This document shows positions 45,690 to 56,707 of a DNA stretch of 64,000 bases, piece by piece. Source of the DNA: Telopea speciosissima (taxonomy: Eukaryota > Streptophyta > Magnoliopsida > Proteales > Proteaceae); assembly GCF_018873765.1 (NCBI RefSeq), contig NC_057920.1, positions 37,783,267 to 37,847,266 of the forward strand. Direction: 5' to 3'. Below the pieces are notes generated by a model. The model had not been told where the DNA came from and searched no databases. It saw only the letters and a program-made list of their open reading frames with translations. Numbering within the stretch: the stretch's first letter is position 1; each line of letters starts with the position of its first letter. The position numbers were made by a program, and so were the translations under genes.

Positions 45690-45692
45690 TTA

Positions 45693-45701
45693 CACACTGA
45701 A
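45693..45701. repeat. LINE target-site duplication CACACTGAA (right)
   Basis: Matches 39693-39701. Confidence 0.65.
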
Positions 45702-46430
45702 GAAGCAGTGGTAGATATAGCTTTGTAGTTTGTAGCAATTGATTTTGCATACTTGGGTGACAGAAATGGTGATTGAGTTGACAAGAGAGTAAGGTATTTA
45801 AAAGATCATCAAGATTTTGTATCCATTGAAAACTGCTTTCTTAAAATGGGCCAAGATATTTTAGCAAAAGAGAAATTAGCTAAATTAAAATTTTAAAAAA
45901 ATGGAAACTATGGGTTGAAGAGAAAAAATTCTTTTATAAATGTTTTGAAATAAAGTAAAATCAGAACCTTTACCATTTCCTTTTGAACTGTTTATGGATT
46001 AGGATATTTAATGTTCTAATACGACACAATTCTCCAATTCTTTGTAGATAATTGAACAGTTCACAATTTGACAACATTTGAACTGAATAAAGTCCAATAA
46101 TGTTTGACCCAATTAGGAACTGAATCTTCTATACTTCTAATTGGCATGAATGATGAGAGAGAGAGAGAGAGAGAGAGAGCTAAGTTTATGGTGGATAGCA
46201 CAACCAGTATATAACAAAGGCATCCTAAAGAAAATTATACAGTAAGAATTATAAAATAACAAAGAACCTATAATTTCATCCAAAAACCAAAAAAAAAAAC
46301 AAAAAACAAAAAACCTCTAGTCAAAATTAAACAAGTTAGAGACACAATTCTGTAAGCTACAAAGTTCTCTACCTCATGAAATACCAATTCCCATGACACT
46401 ACTATTGAAGTTGAAATGAAAATATAGATA
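45702..46430. other. Non-coding, AT-rich
   Basis: A weakly open region at 45705-45895 (FVAIDFAYLGDRNGD; YLKDHQDFVSIENCF) could be an exon remnant, but I recognise no family. A (GA)n run is at about 46158-46179. Otherwise I see nothing. Confidence 0.35.
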
Positions 46431-46519
46431 AGGTACTTGGTGGATTCGAACCACCATCCTCTTGAAGTATGGAATCATTTCTCACACCCCAAGTACTCTG
46501 CCAATTGAGCTAAAGACCC
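46431..46519 (-). tRNA. tRNA-like sequence with enlarged anticodon loop
   Basis: On the minus strand the T arm GGTGG-TTCGAAT-CCACC is perfect (B box GGTTCGAATCC), and the D arm GCTC-AATTGGCA-GAGT is perfect (A box TAGCTCAATTGG). The acceptor ends GGGTCTT and AAGTACC pair with two mismatches. The anticodon stem CTTGG/TCAAG encloses 23 nt instead of 7, which would fit a 16-nt intron or insertion. The variable loop AGGAT is of normal size. The amino acid cannot be assigned. It is either an unusual tRNA gene or a decayed, possibly organelle-derived tRNA. Confidence 0.45.
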
Positions 46520-47395
46520 ATAATTAATACTCGTGAAATCAAATAAAGAAGAATGCTATTAACCAATAAGATTAATTTACCAACAAAACCCCCGACTTGC
46601 TTATTTGAATTAATGAAGAGAGCTTTACAATACAAAAAAAGGTTGTCAATCACAACAGAAGTAGCCCAAGTGGGTCTACAATTTCAATGAAATCAATCTC
46701 AAATCAAACTGGTCACAAATTAACTAAACCAGTTCAAAATAAATTGAGACCCAAAAAAAAACCACATACATAAATGAAGTAAAAGCAATTAATAACAATT
46801 GCTTCAGTTTCTTTTTAACATGTTCGAAATTCTTTATTTATTTATTTTTTCTCTCTTCTTCTGTTAACTTGTGATAGGTCCATCATCTTCAAACCCCTTA
46901 GAGAAATAATTAGCAAAATCTATAGCCATCAATGACAAAAAAAGACAAAAGATACAGATGGTACAGAACAAACTTTTACATGCAAGTAAATGGGAAGGCA
47001 GATTTTAAATGTGACTTCTATGCAACTCAAAGACCGAAACAGATTTGGTTTATCAAAGAGGTAACATTTTGCAGTAATGCGAAGTTCATTCTAATAGAGG
47101 ACAAAAGATAAAGTCTACTTTCTCAAGCGGGTAAATGCAAGCCACACACTTACAATCAACTCTCAAGTCCTACTGATAGTTATGCAAGAATACCATCAAT
47201 TAATAAGATTAATATGATCAATAAGAAAAGAAAATGTAAAGGAACACCAGATAACTGATTTTATTATGTCTTAAAATAGACAACAAAGGAACCAAAATAC
47301 CTAAAAAAAAAAATTAGAGGAAGCATCAATGTGGATATTTCCAGGTCTTGAAATTGACAATGAAGATAAGTACATGCCTTTGTTATAAGCAACAA
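46520..47395. other. Non-coding, AT-rich
   Basis: No feature is recognised. Confidence 0.4.
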
Positions 47396-47399
47396 GATA

Positions 47400-48750
47400 T
47401 AGTACTAACCCGCCAGCTGCAAAATTACAGTCCGTATGTATGGGCTCAATTTTCTCGATGGTTTGGCCTCACTACAATTATGGAAAACGATAAAGCATGC
47501 ACCAATTACCCATTCTGATTAATAATTTTTTGGCATCCATCTCTAGTTTGTTACTCTCTGAGGACCTTGAACCTGCAAAAAATAAAGAATTTTTTAGTCT
47601 GGATTAAAGAGAACTCTGCAAAATCTGAACAAAACAAGTGAAGCGTTTAAACCCCTGTACGTGAAGAGAAATAAAACACCCACAAAAATAAATATAAACC
47701 CTTACCACTTTTGGGTATCTGATTAAACTTTGAGGACATTGGATCCTGCAGAAAATCAATAATTTTAGTCTAGATTAAGAAAAATACAAAACTCTGCAAA
47801 ATTTGAACAAAACAAATGAAGAAATAAGTGATTATATCAATATGATCTATGTAAAACTCAACAACCCATTTAACACAGAAAATAAGGGCATGGCCTTTTT
47901 TGTTTGTTGGGGGCGGAGCTCCTGTTTTTCAATCTAAGAGAAAGGTGGGCTGAGAGAATGGAGTTTGGGCAGAGAACTCTCTTTACTTGTACAGAGAGGG
48001 GTTGGATGCTCCAAATTTGGGAAAAAGCCCCTGTTTTTTTTTTGTGTAGAGAGGAAGGCAAAAGAGGGTGAGAGGGAAGGGGGTGGGGGGCAGATCCCCT
48101 GTTTTATTGCTTCTAAGAAAGAACAAAGCCAGGAGGGTGGGATTTTCTATTGTTGGGTCGCTTCTCTGTCTTGTTGTCTTCTGCAATACATATGCACTTC
48201 CATTATTCTAATCTTTTCGAATAAAGGCATGACTTCAAAAGGATATAATATTATATTCAATAAATATGCACTTCCATTATTCTAATCTTTTCGAATAAAC
48301 TCGCTTGTGCTATAAGATGTATCTGTTGTGCATAGTTTATAATACTAAACATCATTGAAGAAGAGCTTAAAAAAAAAAAAAAAAAAGTTAATGGTTTCCT
48401 TCTACTAATTACTAAAAAAAAAACAAATATTTTAGTCATAAAAGGGGAAAGCGCTTTTGGGACTTCTCAGTTTTTTATTTGACAACAACATCATATCCTC
48501 TAGCTACCCACACATTGAATCTTGATATCAAAATGATGTAATATTGTATATAATTACTTATATACAATATATCCAAGTTGCATATTTAAACCTAGCTAAA
48601 ATATAAACATTGGAGTAAATGATAAGGAAAAAGGACAAACCACAATCCCAAATTTAGCATTTCCTTCCTTTGCGACAATTCTCACTAAACGCTCTACCAA
48701 AAGGTTGCCTGCCAATCCAGGATCTTCATCTGCTATAAGCTGTGATATAT
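47400..48750 (-). other. Candidate spliced exons of an unrecognised gene
   Basis: Minus-strand candidates with good borders: 48741-48643 (ATATATCACAG acceptor, GTTTGT donor; LIADEDPGLAGNLLVERLVR then IVAKEGNAKFGIV), 47747-47708 (TTCTGCAG, GTAAGG; DPMSSKFNQIPKS), 47573 downward (TTTGCAG; GSRSSESNKLEMDAKKLL) and about 47468-47410 (KPSRKLSPYIRTVILQLAG). The first three join in one frame (99 nt then 40 nt, phases agree). I cannot name the protein. The step from the third to the fourth exon leaves an intron too short to be safe. It may be a real host gene reading leftward. Confidence 0.3.
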
Positions 48751-48904
48751 AGAAAAACTTTTAGTCATCAAATATTTCATAAATCAATAATAGAAAATGA
48801 TAGAAAGAAAGAGAATTCTGTGTGTGTGTGTGAGAGAGAGAGACCAGACGATGAAAATTGACACAGAGAGAAGTGGAATGACAGAGAATGAATGGAGCAA
48901 GTGG

Positions 48905-48914
<10 letters not shown>

Positions 48915-48981
<67 letters not shown>
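48915..48981. repeat. (TA)n(GA)n microsatellite
   Basis: A TA run (about 48915-48952) passes directly into a GA run (about 48953-48981). GT and GA runs also occur at 48819-48842. The minus ORF here is an artefact of the repeats. Confidence 0.9.
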
Positions 48982-48999
48982 GCAGAAAGAGTGACAGAG

Positions 49000-50560
49000 A
49001 GGAAGTGAAAATGTAAGTTAAAAAAAAAAAATCAATACTTGAATAATAGGAATGAGAATGACTACACAGGCAAACCACTATGAAAAAATTAGGAGAGAGA
49101 CGGAATTGTAAGCTTCAATTAGCATTCGATCAGTCACTCGTAATAGATGCAATTGTGTCATTGTGTAGCCTGTCCCAAACCCATATTTGGGATATCCTAT
49201 ACACTGAAGATGATGGTACCAAGCTTTCTGGATAGGATCATAGTTCAAGAGGGGAAATTTTAAGAATTGGCTTAAAAGTCTTGCATCAAAGGCATATATG
49301 GATTTATAAGGCTAATTGGTTAGGCCTCTATAGTCCATTCAAACTGAAACCACAAGGACATAGACATTGTTAGTACAATATCTGTTGTACCTAGAGAGAG
49401 AGAGAGAGAGAGAGAGAAATTATTCAAATTGGAAACTGGAACTCAATGTAGAACATACAAATACACATAGCTCATTTGATGGAAATTGGTAATGACTACA
49501 ATTCTGGGAAGTATTATTGAAGCCAACCTTGTGCCACAACACTATGAATTCCCTCTTGTAGGACAACATTTCTTCAATGGATCTCCCAAACCAGAGCTAG
49601 TATGCCAAGTTGTCCGACCTGTCGGTTGTCCAGTTTGATGCTTCTTTTGAATTGTTCATTTGTTTTGATAAGGCGAGATCACAAATTTGCGACACGAATT
49701 AAAATCATCAAGAGAGATTGTGATTCTACTAATTTTGTTAAAAAAATTGAAAAAGAACTAAAATATTTAGTCACCTCTATCCGTTTGACTATTTACAACC
49801 CAAATGAAGTTTGTGGCAGAGAAAACTTCTAGAGGATTGTTGCTGACACAGGCTGATAAAAGATAACTATCTGAGAAGAACATAGAATCTATTGATTGAT
49901 TCACTCGGATTGATGTGTATAACACCAAGACAGAGGAGAAACATTATTGGTTGGTAAATGTAGTCCGTAGTCGGTAGTCTGATATAACCCCATCCAACAA
50001 TCTATATTATTGGTCGAATACATTCAAAGAGCGAGAGAGAGAGAGAGCACAGCAAAAGGAAATGGTTGGGAGAGTGTGTTTCCCAACCAAGATCTATTTT
50101 TTTAAGAAAATAAAAACTCAAAAAAGTGGTGCAACCAAGAGGATTGAGTTGAGAGAACCCAAAGAAGTGGTGCGACGAAGGGGAGTGAGACGTGAGAGAT
50201 TACATGAAATATAAAACAAGAATGAAAATGGGTGAAAATAAATCACCATAAACAACTTCATGAAGTTTCTCTTATGCAGTTGCAAAAACCCAATAACATC
50301 ATCAGCATATCAGGATGCCACAACCCTTGATGTCACCCAGGTACCTTGAACGACAAATTAAAAATATTACGAGGAACTTAAGTATTTATTCACTTTACAT
50401 AAGAAAACTGAATATTAAAGGTTGTGAAAATACATGAGAACTTCTTACTAAAAAAAATACATGAGAAATCAACCTTTATACATCAATATATGATGCTTGG
50501 ATCAAGAAATTGGGGACACGTTCAGAAACTTCTTTGCTGCAAGCAGCAATGAAATCATTC
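49000..50560. other. Non-coding interval
   Basis: It contains GA microsatellites (49393-49417, 50033-50047) and no recognised gene. Confidence 0.4.
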
Positions 50561-50699
50561 ATCTATTCATACACTGGTTCTACAAGTAGAACCTTGTTAC
50601 TGGCAGAGGGTATCAAAATAGATGCCATGTAGTTTGGTCCGTAGTACTTGCTAATTCCAAACAAGTATGTGATACACAATACAATACTAAGACAAACCA

Positions 50700-50778
50700 G
50701 TAGCAATAACTTTAGAATGCAAAAACCTAAAGCTTTACCTATTTTCATCTTCTTTAAGGTTTCCTTTACGTCAGACAC
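50700..50778 (-). pseudogene. Scrap of RTE/L1-type reverse transcriptase
   Basis: SDVKETLKKMKIGKALG at the start of a minus ORF resembles the IxxALKKMKxGKAxGPDG entry to LINE RT. Similarity ends after about 20 residues. It is too short to classify. Confidence 0.3.
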
Positions 50779-51305
50779 CCTAATTTTTCATATATATAAA
50801 AAATTTGTGGTTTCATTATGGTTATTACAACCTTCAGGAACACTATTACTCAATTTGGGTTTTCATTTAGTAAGTTGTAGAAATAGGTTTTTCATCTTTC
50901 TTTAATCATAAGTTCGAGCTAATCTGACATGAATCTTCATTCCCATACCAACCAGTGATCATTCTTCTCCCCCCCTGCATATCATAGCTTTATCAGCCAA
51001 TCACATTGTAAGACCAAGTTAAACCAGAATATTTTGGTCAAGCCTCATTATCAAACTCTATTGTACCGCAATTAGTGCAATGGTCTCTCTATCAATAAAT
51101 GCAAAGGAAGGGGGCTAGGAGCCATACCTTTAAATTATGCCCTTGGCTAAAAAACGAAGGGATGTCAAAAGTGGGAAGAAGTAGTGAGAAAAGATATCAA
51201 TAGCCTAAGCTTGACAACTAACATGATCTTAAATAGAATTGAATGGCAGAACAGAATTAGTGTAGCCGACCCCATTTAGTTGGGAAAAGAATTAGTTGAG
51301 TTGAG

Positions 51306-51990
51306 AGCATAGTACTATATCTCGCGATATATCGGTATCTAGGGCTTACCGAGATATCCAAAATATCTGAAATTTGGTGAAATTTCGCCGAAATATTGTA
51401 TTTTTTCTGCAATATTTCGGGAGTCCATCTCAGTAAGTATTTGGCCATATCTAGGCCTAATACTTCATGGACACCCTTATTTAAGATAAATAAACACATT
51501 TAAACCTTCATATTGCAAAAAAAAATGAACTCAAAGTGATGTTTTGGGTTTGCACCCTTGATTGACTGTATACGGTCGGACCCTGTTGTATAAAATAGTT
51601 AAATACATATTGTTTAAGTACTAAAAGACATAATAAGAAATTTAAACAAAGTAATGAAACAAAAATAAAGTCAAATGTAGTCTTTAGTTTAAACTCATAA
51701 AGTCACAAGTGCATAAGTCATTACTGATAAACTTCATAATAGTCAATAGTTCAATACTCAATACACAAAGTATTTATACGAAATTTACCGAAATTTACCG
51801 AAATGTACCGAAATTTACCGAAATATACTGCTCAATACACAATATTTCTACGAAATATACTGAAATATACCGAAATTTCGCCGAAATTTGAAATTTTTTC
51901 ATTTCGGAAACCCATCTCGTCTCGGTAGTGTCGAAATTACCGAAATATACCGAAATTTCGGCGATATTTAGCGAAATTTTGTACCATGGT
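51306..51990. repeat. CGAAATTTC-rich repetitive element (MITE-like)
   Basis: The block is saturated with CGAAATTTCG-type palindromic words in both orientations. It is bounded by AGCATAGTACTATAT on the left and AAATTTTGTACCATGGTT on the right, whose reverse (AACCATGGTACAAAATTT) is loosely similar to the left end. No coding capacity. It may be a non-autonomous DNA element; no clear target duplication is seen. Confidence 0.5.
51777..51828 (+). repeat. Tandem repeat, unit TACCGAAATT (10 bp)
   Basis: About five units with single-base changes inside the CGAAATTTC-rich element. Confidence 0.85.
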
Positions 51991-52196
51991 TGAGAGACAA
52001 GAAATATCTCTTTTAAAGTATACAAAGTCCCCACACTCCTAAAATTATAGAGGCATCTGCAAACCGTCACCATCCATAACCCCATACAGCACAGGGCACA
52101 ACAATGCTGGGACTTGGTGCTCCCCATATCCAAGTTATTACTCTAGATTGATAATATGATGGCAAATTCTCTTGAGCCTGGATTCCAGCTTGTACG

Positions 52197-52330
52197 ATTG
52201 GCATGTTAGAAGGATAAATTCCAAAAGATAGTTGTCAAACCAGCAATGTTCTATGGAATTAGGATGCTGAGATGGACGATTGGTAATACTACGAAGATAG
52301 AATCATAACTGAAATGCATTCAAGGGTGCT
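52197..52330 (+). pseudogene. Scrap of RTE-type LINE RT C-terminus
   Basis: The + frame reads IVVKPAMFYGI then RMLRWTIGNTTKIES. RTE-type LINEs have RPAMLYG and, about 20 residues later, MRMLRWMCGxTRKDRI. The middle is deleted here. Confidence 0.45.
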
Positions 52331-52585
52331 TAGGAGCTGTATTAATAATTGACAAGATGAGGGAAAGACCACGAAGAGATAGTTTGTTATATGTAACCAC
52401 ACTAGTGAATCCCAAAAAAAAAACCACAAAACTCGCAAGAATAAATTATCAGCCTCTAACCATGACGAGAATCCCATGTTCATAAAAGTTTTGAGAAAAT
52501 GAATACTCCATACATGGAAAACGCTCGAGTTTTTAAAAATCTTAGAATTACAAATAAATTGCAACGGTGCGGAACAACAGCAACC

Positions 52586-52619
52586 CCCCCCCCCCCCCAC
52601 CACCACCACCAAAAAAAAA
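52586..52619. repeat. Poly-C/CCA low-complexity run
   Basis: About 13 C followed by CACCACCACC and an A run. Confidence 0.9.
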
Positions 52620-52851
52620 ACATAAAAACCACCATTTAATGATTATTGGTGAATGGATAGCAGAAATCCGTCTAACATCAAACACTGAATTGAATTGCGA
52701 ACTCTGAAGTAGCAAAAATAATGGACACACAAACACCACCAAAGAAACCATCCACTACTACCAGAATTAACCATAAAAGCAATCATAAAAGGAAATCCAG
52801 TAAACGAATCAGATATCATCAATCAAACGAATACAAGATTAATACACAAAC

Positions 52852-52968
52852 CTGTAAAACACTGTTACAGTAGCAAGTGTTGCCAAAATTCTCCAGCTGG
52901 AAATATCTCTCGCCTTCGGGGAATTGGTCACCAAGAACTTTCTCGGGCTTTGAACCGGCGGCACCCAT
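52852..52968 (-). CDS. First coding exon of UBP3/UBP4-type ubiquitin protease
   Basis: The ATG at 52968 (minus) opens 39 codons: [39 protein letters not shown]. The exon ends exactly at CAG|GTTTGTG (52852/52851). [14 protein letters not shown] is the Cys box of USP-type deubiquitinases, with the catalytic Cys in NTC, and the start matches the N-myristoylation-like MGAAGSK of plant UBP3/UBP4. The next exon should begin ALYFC; I could not find it between 45.7 and 52.85 kb on the minus strand. Either a long intron reaches beyond recognisable exons or this is an orphan exon. About 520 bp upstream the Tat element's LTR begins, in the likely promoter. Confidence 0.75.
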
Positions 52969-53492
52969 AAGGCCATCAACTATGAAACCAGTCCCTTTGT
53001 TTTCCTCAGCTCTCCGATTTTGTATCCATGAACAACCAGACTTCTCACCTTTTCGTTCTATGACCTTTCTTAGGGTACTGTGAGGAGCAATCGCAGTGAG
53101 AGGTATGAAAGAAGAGAAGGATTATAGCTAGAGATGGCGAGACGGAGAGGTCGGAGAGTTATAGATTTAGCTGTGGAGAATAGACATAGAGAGCTGAAAC
53201 AACTACTTTCCTATCCCAATCTTGACCCAAAAAAGAAAAGATCGCCATTAGAGATGGTTTCCAAAACAGATGATTTGGGAAGGCCAATCGAAACGGTCAC
53301 AGGGAATAATATAATGGAGATATAATGAAAAACCCAAATTGAAAAGCTACAATTATAGAGAACAACATACCGAATCCAATACAGACAAATGCCTGAAGTC
53401 GAAAACGCCAGAAAAATCCCCACTAAAATCTGCAAAGGGTAAGAATCAAATAAATTAGAGAGAGTCTATAAACCCTAACTCAAAGAGGGACG
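52969..53492 (-). promoter_or_regulatory. Probable 5' UTR and promoter of the UBP exon
   Basis: No ORF of its own is convincing. An upstream ATG occurs nine bases before the UBP ATG (ATGGCCTTATGG). The region ends at the Tat LTR. Confidence 0.35.
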
Positions 53493-54012
53493 TGTTGGGA
53501 TATAGAAACGGGTTCGATAAGAGCGAGCCATAGAGGTCGTGAAGCCATGGCCAGGCCGCGAGCTCGTCGATCACAAGCACGTGTGCCGCCTTGCGCCAGG
53601 GGCGCATAAGTCATTATTTTGGAATAACACCAAGAAAGAAGGGGATAACCCTTGCGGCTTACGTAACTACTATGAGTCTATCATGGACCAATAGGGTCCG
53701 AGACTTTCGCCCACATCACACATAATCAGGCGCGTGGGAAGCAACGGATAAACATTATCTCCGAATTACACTCTCCAATGGTCTCACTCCACTCCGAGAC
53801 TCCAACTTTCCAATTCAAGCACAATTCGAACTCTCCACCACCTTAAATAAGGGAGGTAACACACGTCTAATCCATCTGAACACTCATTGAATTGACTATT
53901 GCTCAGAGATCTAACTTAAGCATCGAAGTGAGATCACCGGCAATGCCCGGTACTCTCTGCTAACCTCTGTCTTGCAGGAAGAACTCGCTCCAGCAGGATT
54001 TCTGACGCAACA
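53493..54012 (+). repeat. 5' LTR of the Tat element (520 bp)
   Basis: Starts TGTTGGGATATAG and ends CTGACGCAACA, directly before the PBS. It contains TTAAATAA at 53843-53850 as a probable TATA box. The borders are set by TG...CA ends and PBS position only, since the other LTR is not visible. Confidence 0.7.
53843..53850 (+). promoter_or_regulatory. Probable TATA box of Tat LTR
   Basis: CCTTAAATAAGGG within the LTR, about 160 bp before its end. Confidence 0.45.
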
Positions 54013-54015
54013 GTT

Positions 54016-54031
54016 TGGCGCCGTTTGTGGG
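54016..54031 (+). other. Primer-binding site of the Tat element
   Basis: TGGCGCCGTTTGTGGG starts three bases after the LTR. TGGCGCCGT complements the 3' end of tRNA-Asp, and this text is the usual PBS region of Tat/Athila elements. Confidence 0.8.
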
Positions 54032-54082
54032 AAACGTTACAATTCTCAAAGGCTTAGACTCTCTATCCCTGAACTTGAGATC

Positions 54083-55999
54083 ATGGCCAGAGAACCAAAT
54101 CTCGTTCCATCCAATACTCAGGCCCCACCAGCCATAGAAAATCCGGTGACTCGTCAGGCGACGAAGAGCACCCGCGGTGGCGGGAATGCAGGGAAGAAAA
54201 CACAACAACGACGGACGGCAACCGCACCGATCGATCCACTGCTACCAGCGACGGGTCAGCCAGCGGAAACCCAACCGTCAGCAACAACGGAGGCCGGCCA
54301 AAACACGGTACAGGATAGCCGCGGCATCCGGGCGTTACCACCCCCGTCGTCGCTGCCTCAGGGATTTGTCCCAAAGACAGATCATAATGCACCTGCCAAT
54401 GTCGGCCAAATCCAGGATCTACAACAACAAGTCCTCAATTAGAATGGGGTCCTAAGGGATGTAGTTTGCGAAATGCAGGCGTTTAGGGCAGTTACCATGG
54501 CGGCATCCGCAGCCGCAGGCTTGCCCACAGCGCCAGTGCCACCTCTAATGCTTGTACTGCTTCCGGTACTCCCAAGGACTGTCCAGGAGAATCCGAGGCC
54601 AGCGAGAGACGACATACGAGCATCAGGAAGTAGAGCGGGGTCATCACACCCATCCAGGCGAGAGCTACCTCCTCTAGGAGTATTACGTACGGGGAACCTA
54701 CCCACCAGGAGTAGGCCCACACGCGTGGAAGAACAGTCAATCTCCACCGGCCAAAGAACTCACAGCCGGTCCGAGAGGATTCGTTCCAGGGCCTCCGACA
54801 TACGCACTGATCTGGTAGACCCACCAAGGCTACCCCGTCAAGATCTCAGGGATTAATTGAATGCACGTTGGGCTCGTGCTGATGTCATCGACAACCAGGT
54901 CGTAGAAAGCGAGCTTGACCGTAAGCTCAGAGAGATGAACACAAAGATCGCGGCCTTGGAGAGGGGAACCGTCCAAGAAGAAAGTTTCAGACCGGGCCAG
55001 CATCCCTTTACAGTGGAGCCCATGAGAGCAGAGCTTCCTAAGGGCTTTAAACCCCCTACGTTTGAGGCATATGATGGGAAGGGCGATCCCAATGATCATA
55101 TCAGCTACTTCAACGCCATGATGACGATCTACGGTGAGTCCAACGTAGTGTCATGTCTTTCTTTCCCCACCTCTCTCAAGGGGCCCGCGGCGTTGTGGTT
55201 TGCTAACCTGAAGCCCAACTCGATCTGAAGCTTCACAGAGTTGGCCAAGGCCTTTGTCAGCCGCTTCCAGAGCAGTGTGAAGCAGAAGAAGACCAACCTG
55301 TTGGCTGTCAAGCAGTGCTCTGATGAGTCCATAAGGGACTATATCGCCCTCTTCAACGCGGAGAGCCTGGAGATCAAGGACCTGGACGATGCGATGGCTT
55401 TCAACGCCTTACATAATGGGGTCACCAACCACGACCTAGTGAAGTCACTTGCACTGGACCCAGTGACGACCATGCCGCAGCTACTGGACCACTGCTACCA
55501 ATATGCCAACATGTTCGATATCATGAAGGCAAGAAAAGCAGTGGATGGCAAAGTCCCTGAGAAAAAGAGGGCAAGCAAGAAGGATGAGAAGAGTGAGGAC
55601 ACCAAGAGAGCGAGGTCAGACAGGGACCAAAGCCCTAACTACACCCCGCTCAACACCACCAGGTCAAAGATCCTCATGGAGGTCTACGATCGGGGCCTAT
55701 TGCAGTGGCCTAGACCAATGTTCTCAAATCCTGAGGACAAGAACAAGAACAAATACTGCAAGTTCCACAAGGATGTCGGGCACGATATCGAGAACTGCAG
55801 GCAATTGAAGAGAGAGATAGAAGATGTGATACAAAAGGGTCACCTGAAGCAGTATGTGAAGGAAGACATAAAGGACAACCCCCGAGGTCGTGACGCCATG
55901 AGGAACGACCGGGGAAGGGACAACAGAGCTCGTAGAGGAGATGATCGAGATCGCCAAGGTAATCGACGAGATGATCAACGAGAGGTCCGCAGAAACTAG
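54083..55999 (+). pseudogene. gag of the Tat element
   Basis: The ATG at 54083 (MAREPNLVPSN) starts a basic, disordered N-terminus. In-frame stops fall at 54438-54440 and 54854-54856. The retrotrans_gag core begins near 55050 (FEAYDGKGDPNDHISYFNAM; GPAALWFANL), is cut by a TGA near 55227, and continues in 55241-55999 (SFTELAKAFVSRFQSS; ESIRDYIALFNAESL). A zinc-knuckle-like YCKFHKDVGHDIENC motif (C-X2-H-X4-H-X4-C, typical of Tat gag) lies at about 55756-55800. The C-terminus is Arg/Asp-rich. Confidence 0.85.
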
Positions 56000-56179
56000 G
56001 ATGAGACCAATACGACCACTGCACCTGCCGTTCTCACCATCCTGGGAGGTCTAGGACAGGAGTCAGCCCACAGAGCCAAGGCGAAAGTGAGGTTCGTGGC
56101 CTTGGCTGAAGTCCCTGAGAAAAGAGCACACACTGAACCCGTAATCACGTTCTTGGATAAAGACATGAAGGGGCTAAGC

Positions 56180-56698
56180 TGGCCACACGACGATGCCATT
56201 GTGGTTTAGGCAGTTATAGCAAACCGACTTGTCAACAGGATTTTAGTGGATATGGGAGCATCTGTAGACATGCTGTCCTATGATGCATACTTGTAGTTCG
56301 GGTTCGAGCCAGGCACGCTAAAGCCCGAGACAGCACCTTTATATGGATTCTCGGGCGCGCCAGCCCCGATCGAGGGGTCAGTGGAGCTCTTAATGACGGT
56401 GGGAATAGCACCGTGCCAGAAAACCGTAATGGTCAATTTCATGGTTGTTCGAGTAGCAACCGCCTACAATGCCATACTGGGCAGACCTAGCTTGAACAAG
56501 CTGGGAGCAGTAGTTTTTACCAAACACTTAAAGGTCAAGTTTTCTACTCCTAACGGCGTGGGAGAATGCCAAATGGAGCAAAAAAGAGCCCAGGAGTGCC
56601 ACGCTGCGTTCTTGAAAGGCATCAAGGGCAACTGCAGAGGAACGGCCTATCAGGTAGAGGTCGTGGATAACCACGAAGAAGATAAGTGCTATCAGTGA
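56180..56698 (+). pseudogene. Aspartic protease of the Tat element
   Basis: The catalytic loop reads NRILVDMGASVDML at about 56230-56270, where the family has Asp-Thr-Gly; here Met replaces Thr, a single-base change. The second signature AYNAILGRPSLNKLGAV follows at about 56464. TAG codons at 56206-56208 and 56296-56298 interrupt the frame. Confidence 0.8.
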
Positions 56699-56707
56699 GG
56701 AGAGCCA

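Larger units (their letters stand above)
39702..45692 (+). mobile_element. Near full-length plant L1-type LINE (about 6 kb)
   Basis: The order is ORF1 with a DUF4283-like domain and zinc knuckle, then ORF2 with AP-type endonuclease, RT, zf-RVT and C-terminal RNase H, then a 3' UTR and poly(A) at 45677-45689. A 9-bp CACACTGAA duplication flanks it. The element looks 5' complete because ORF1 starts about 90 bp from the left end. Several frameshifts and a lost RT catalytic Asp make it inactive. Confidence 0.88.

Noticed and set aside
47470..47480. CACTACAATTA as a CACTA terminus
   Set aside because: Same reason: poor match and no subterminal array.
54439..54827. Overlapping minus ORFs of about 100 codons opposite Tat gag
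   Set aside because: GC-rich shadow frames of the gag N-terminus; no splice or promoter signals.
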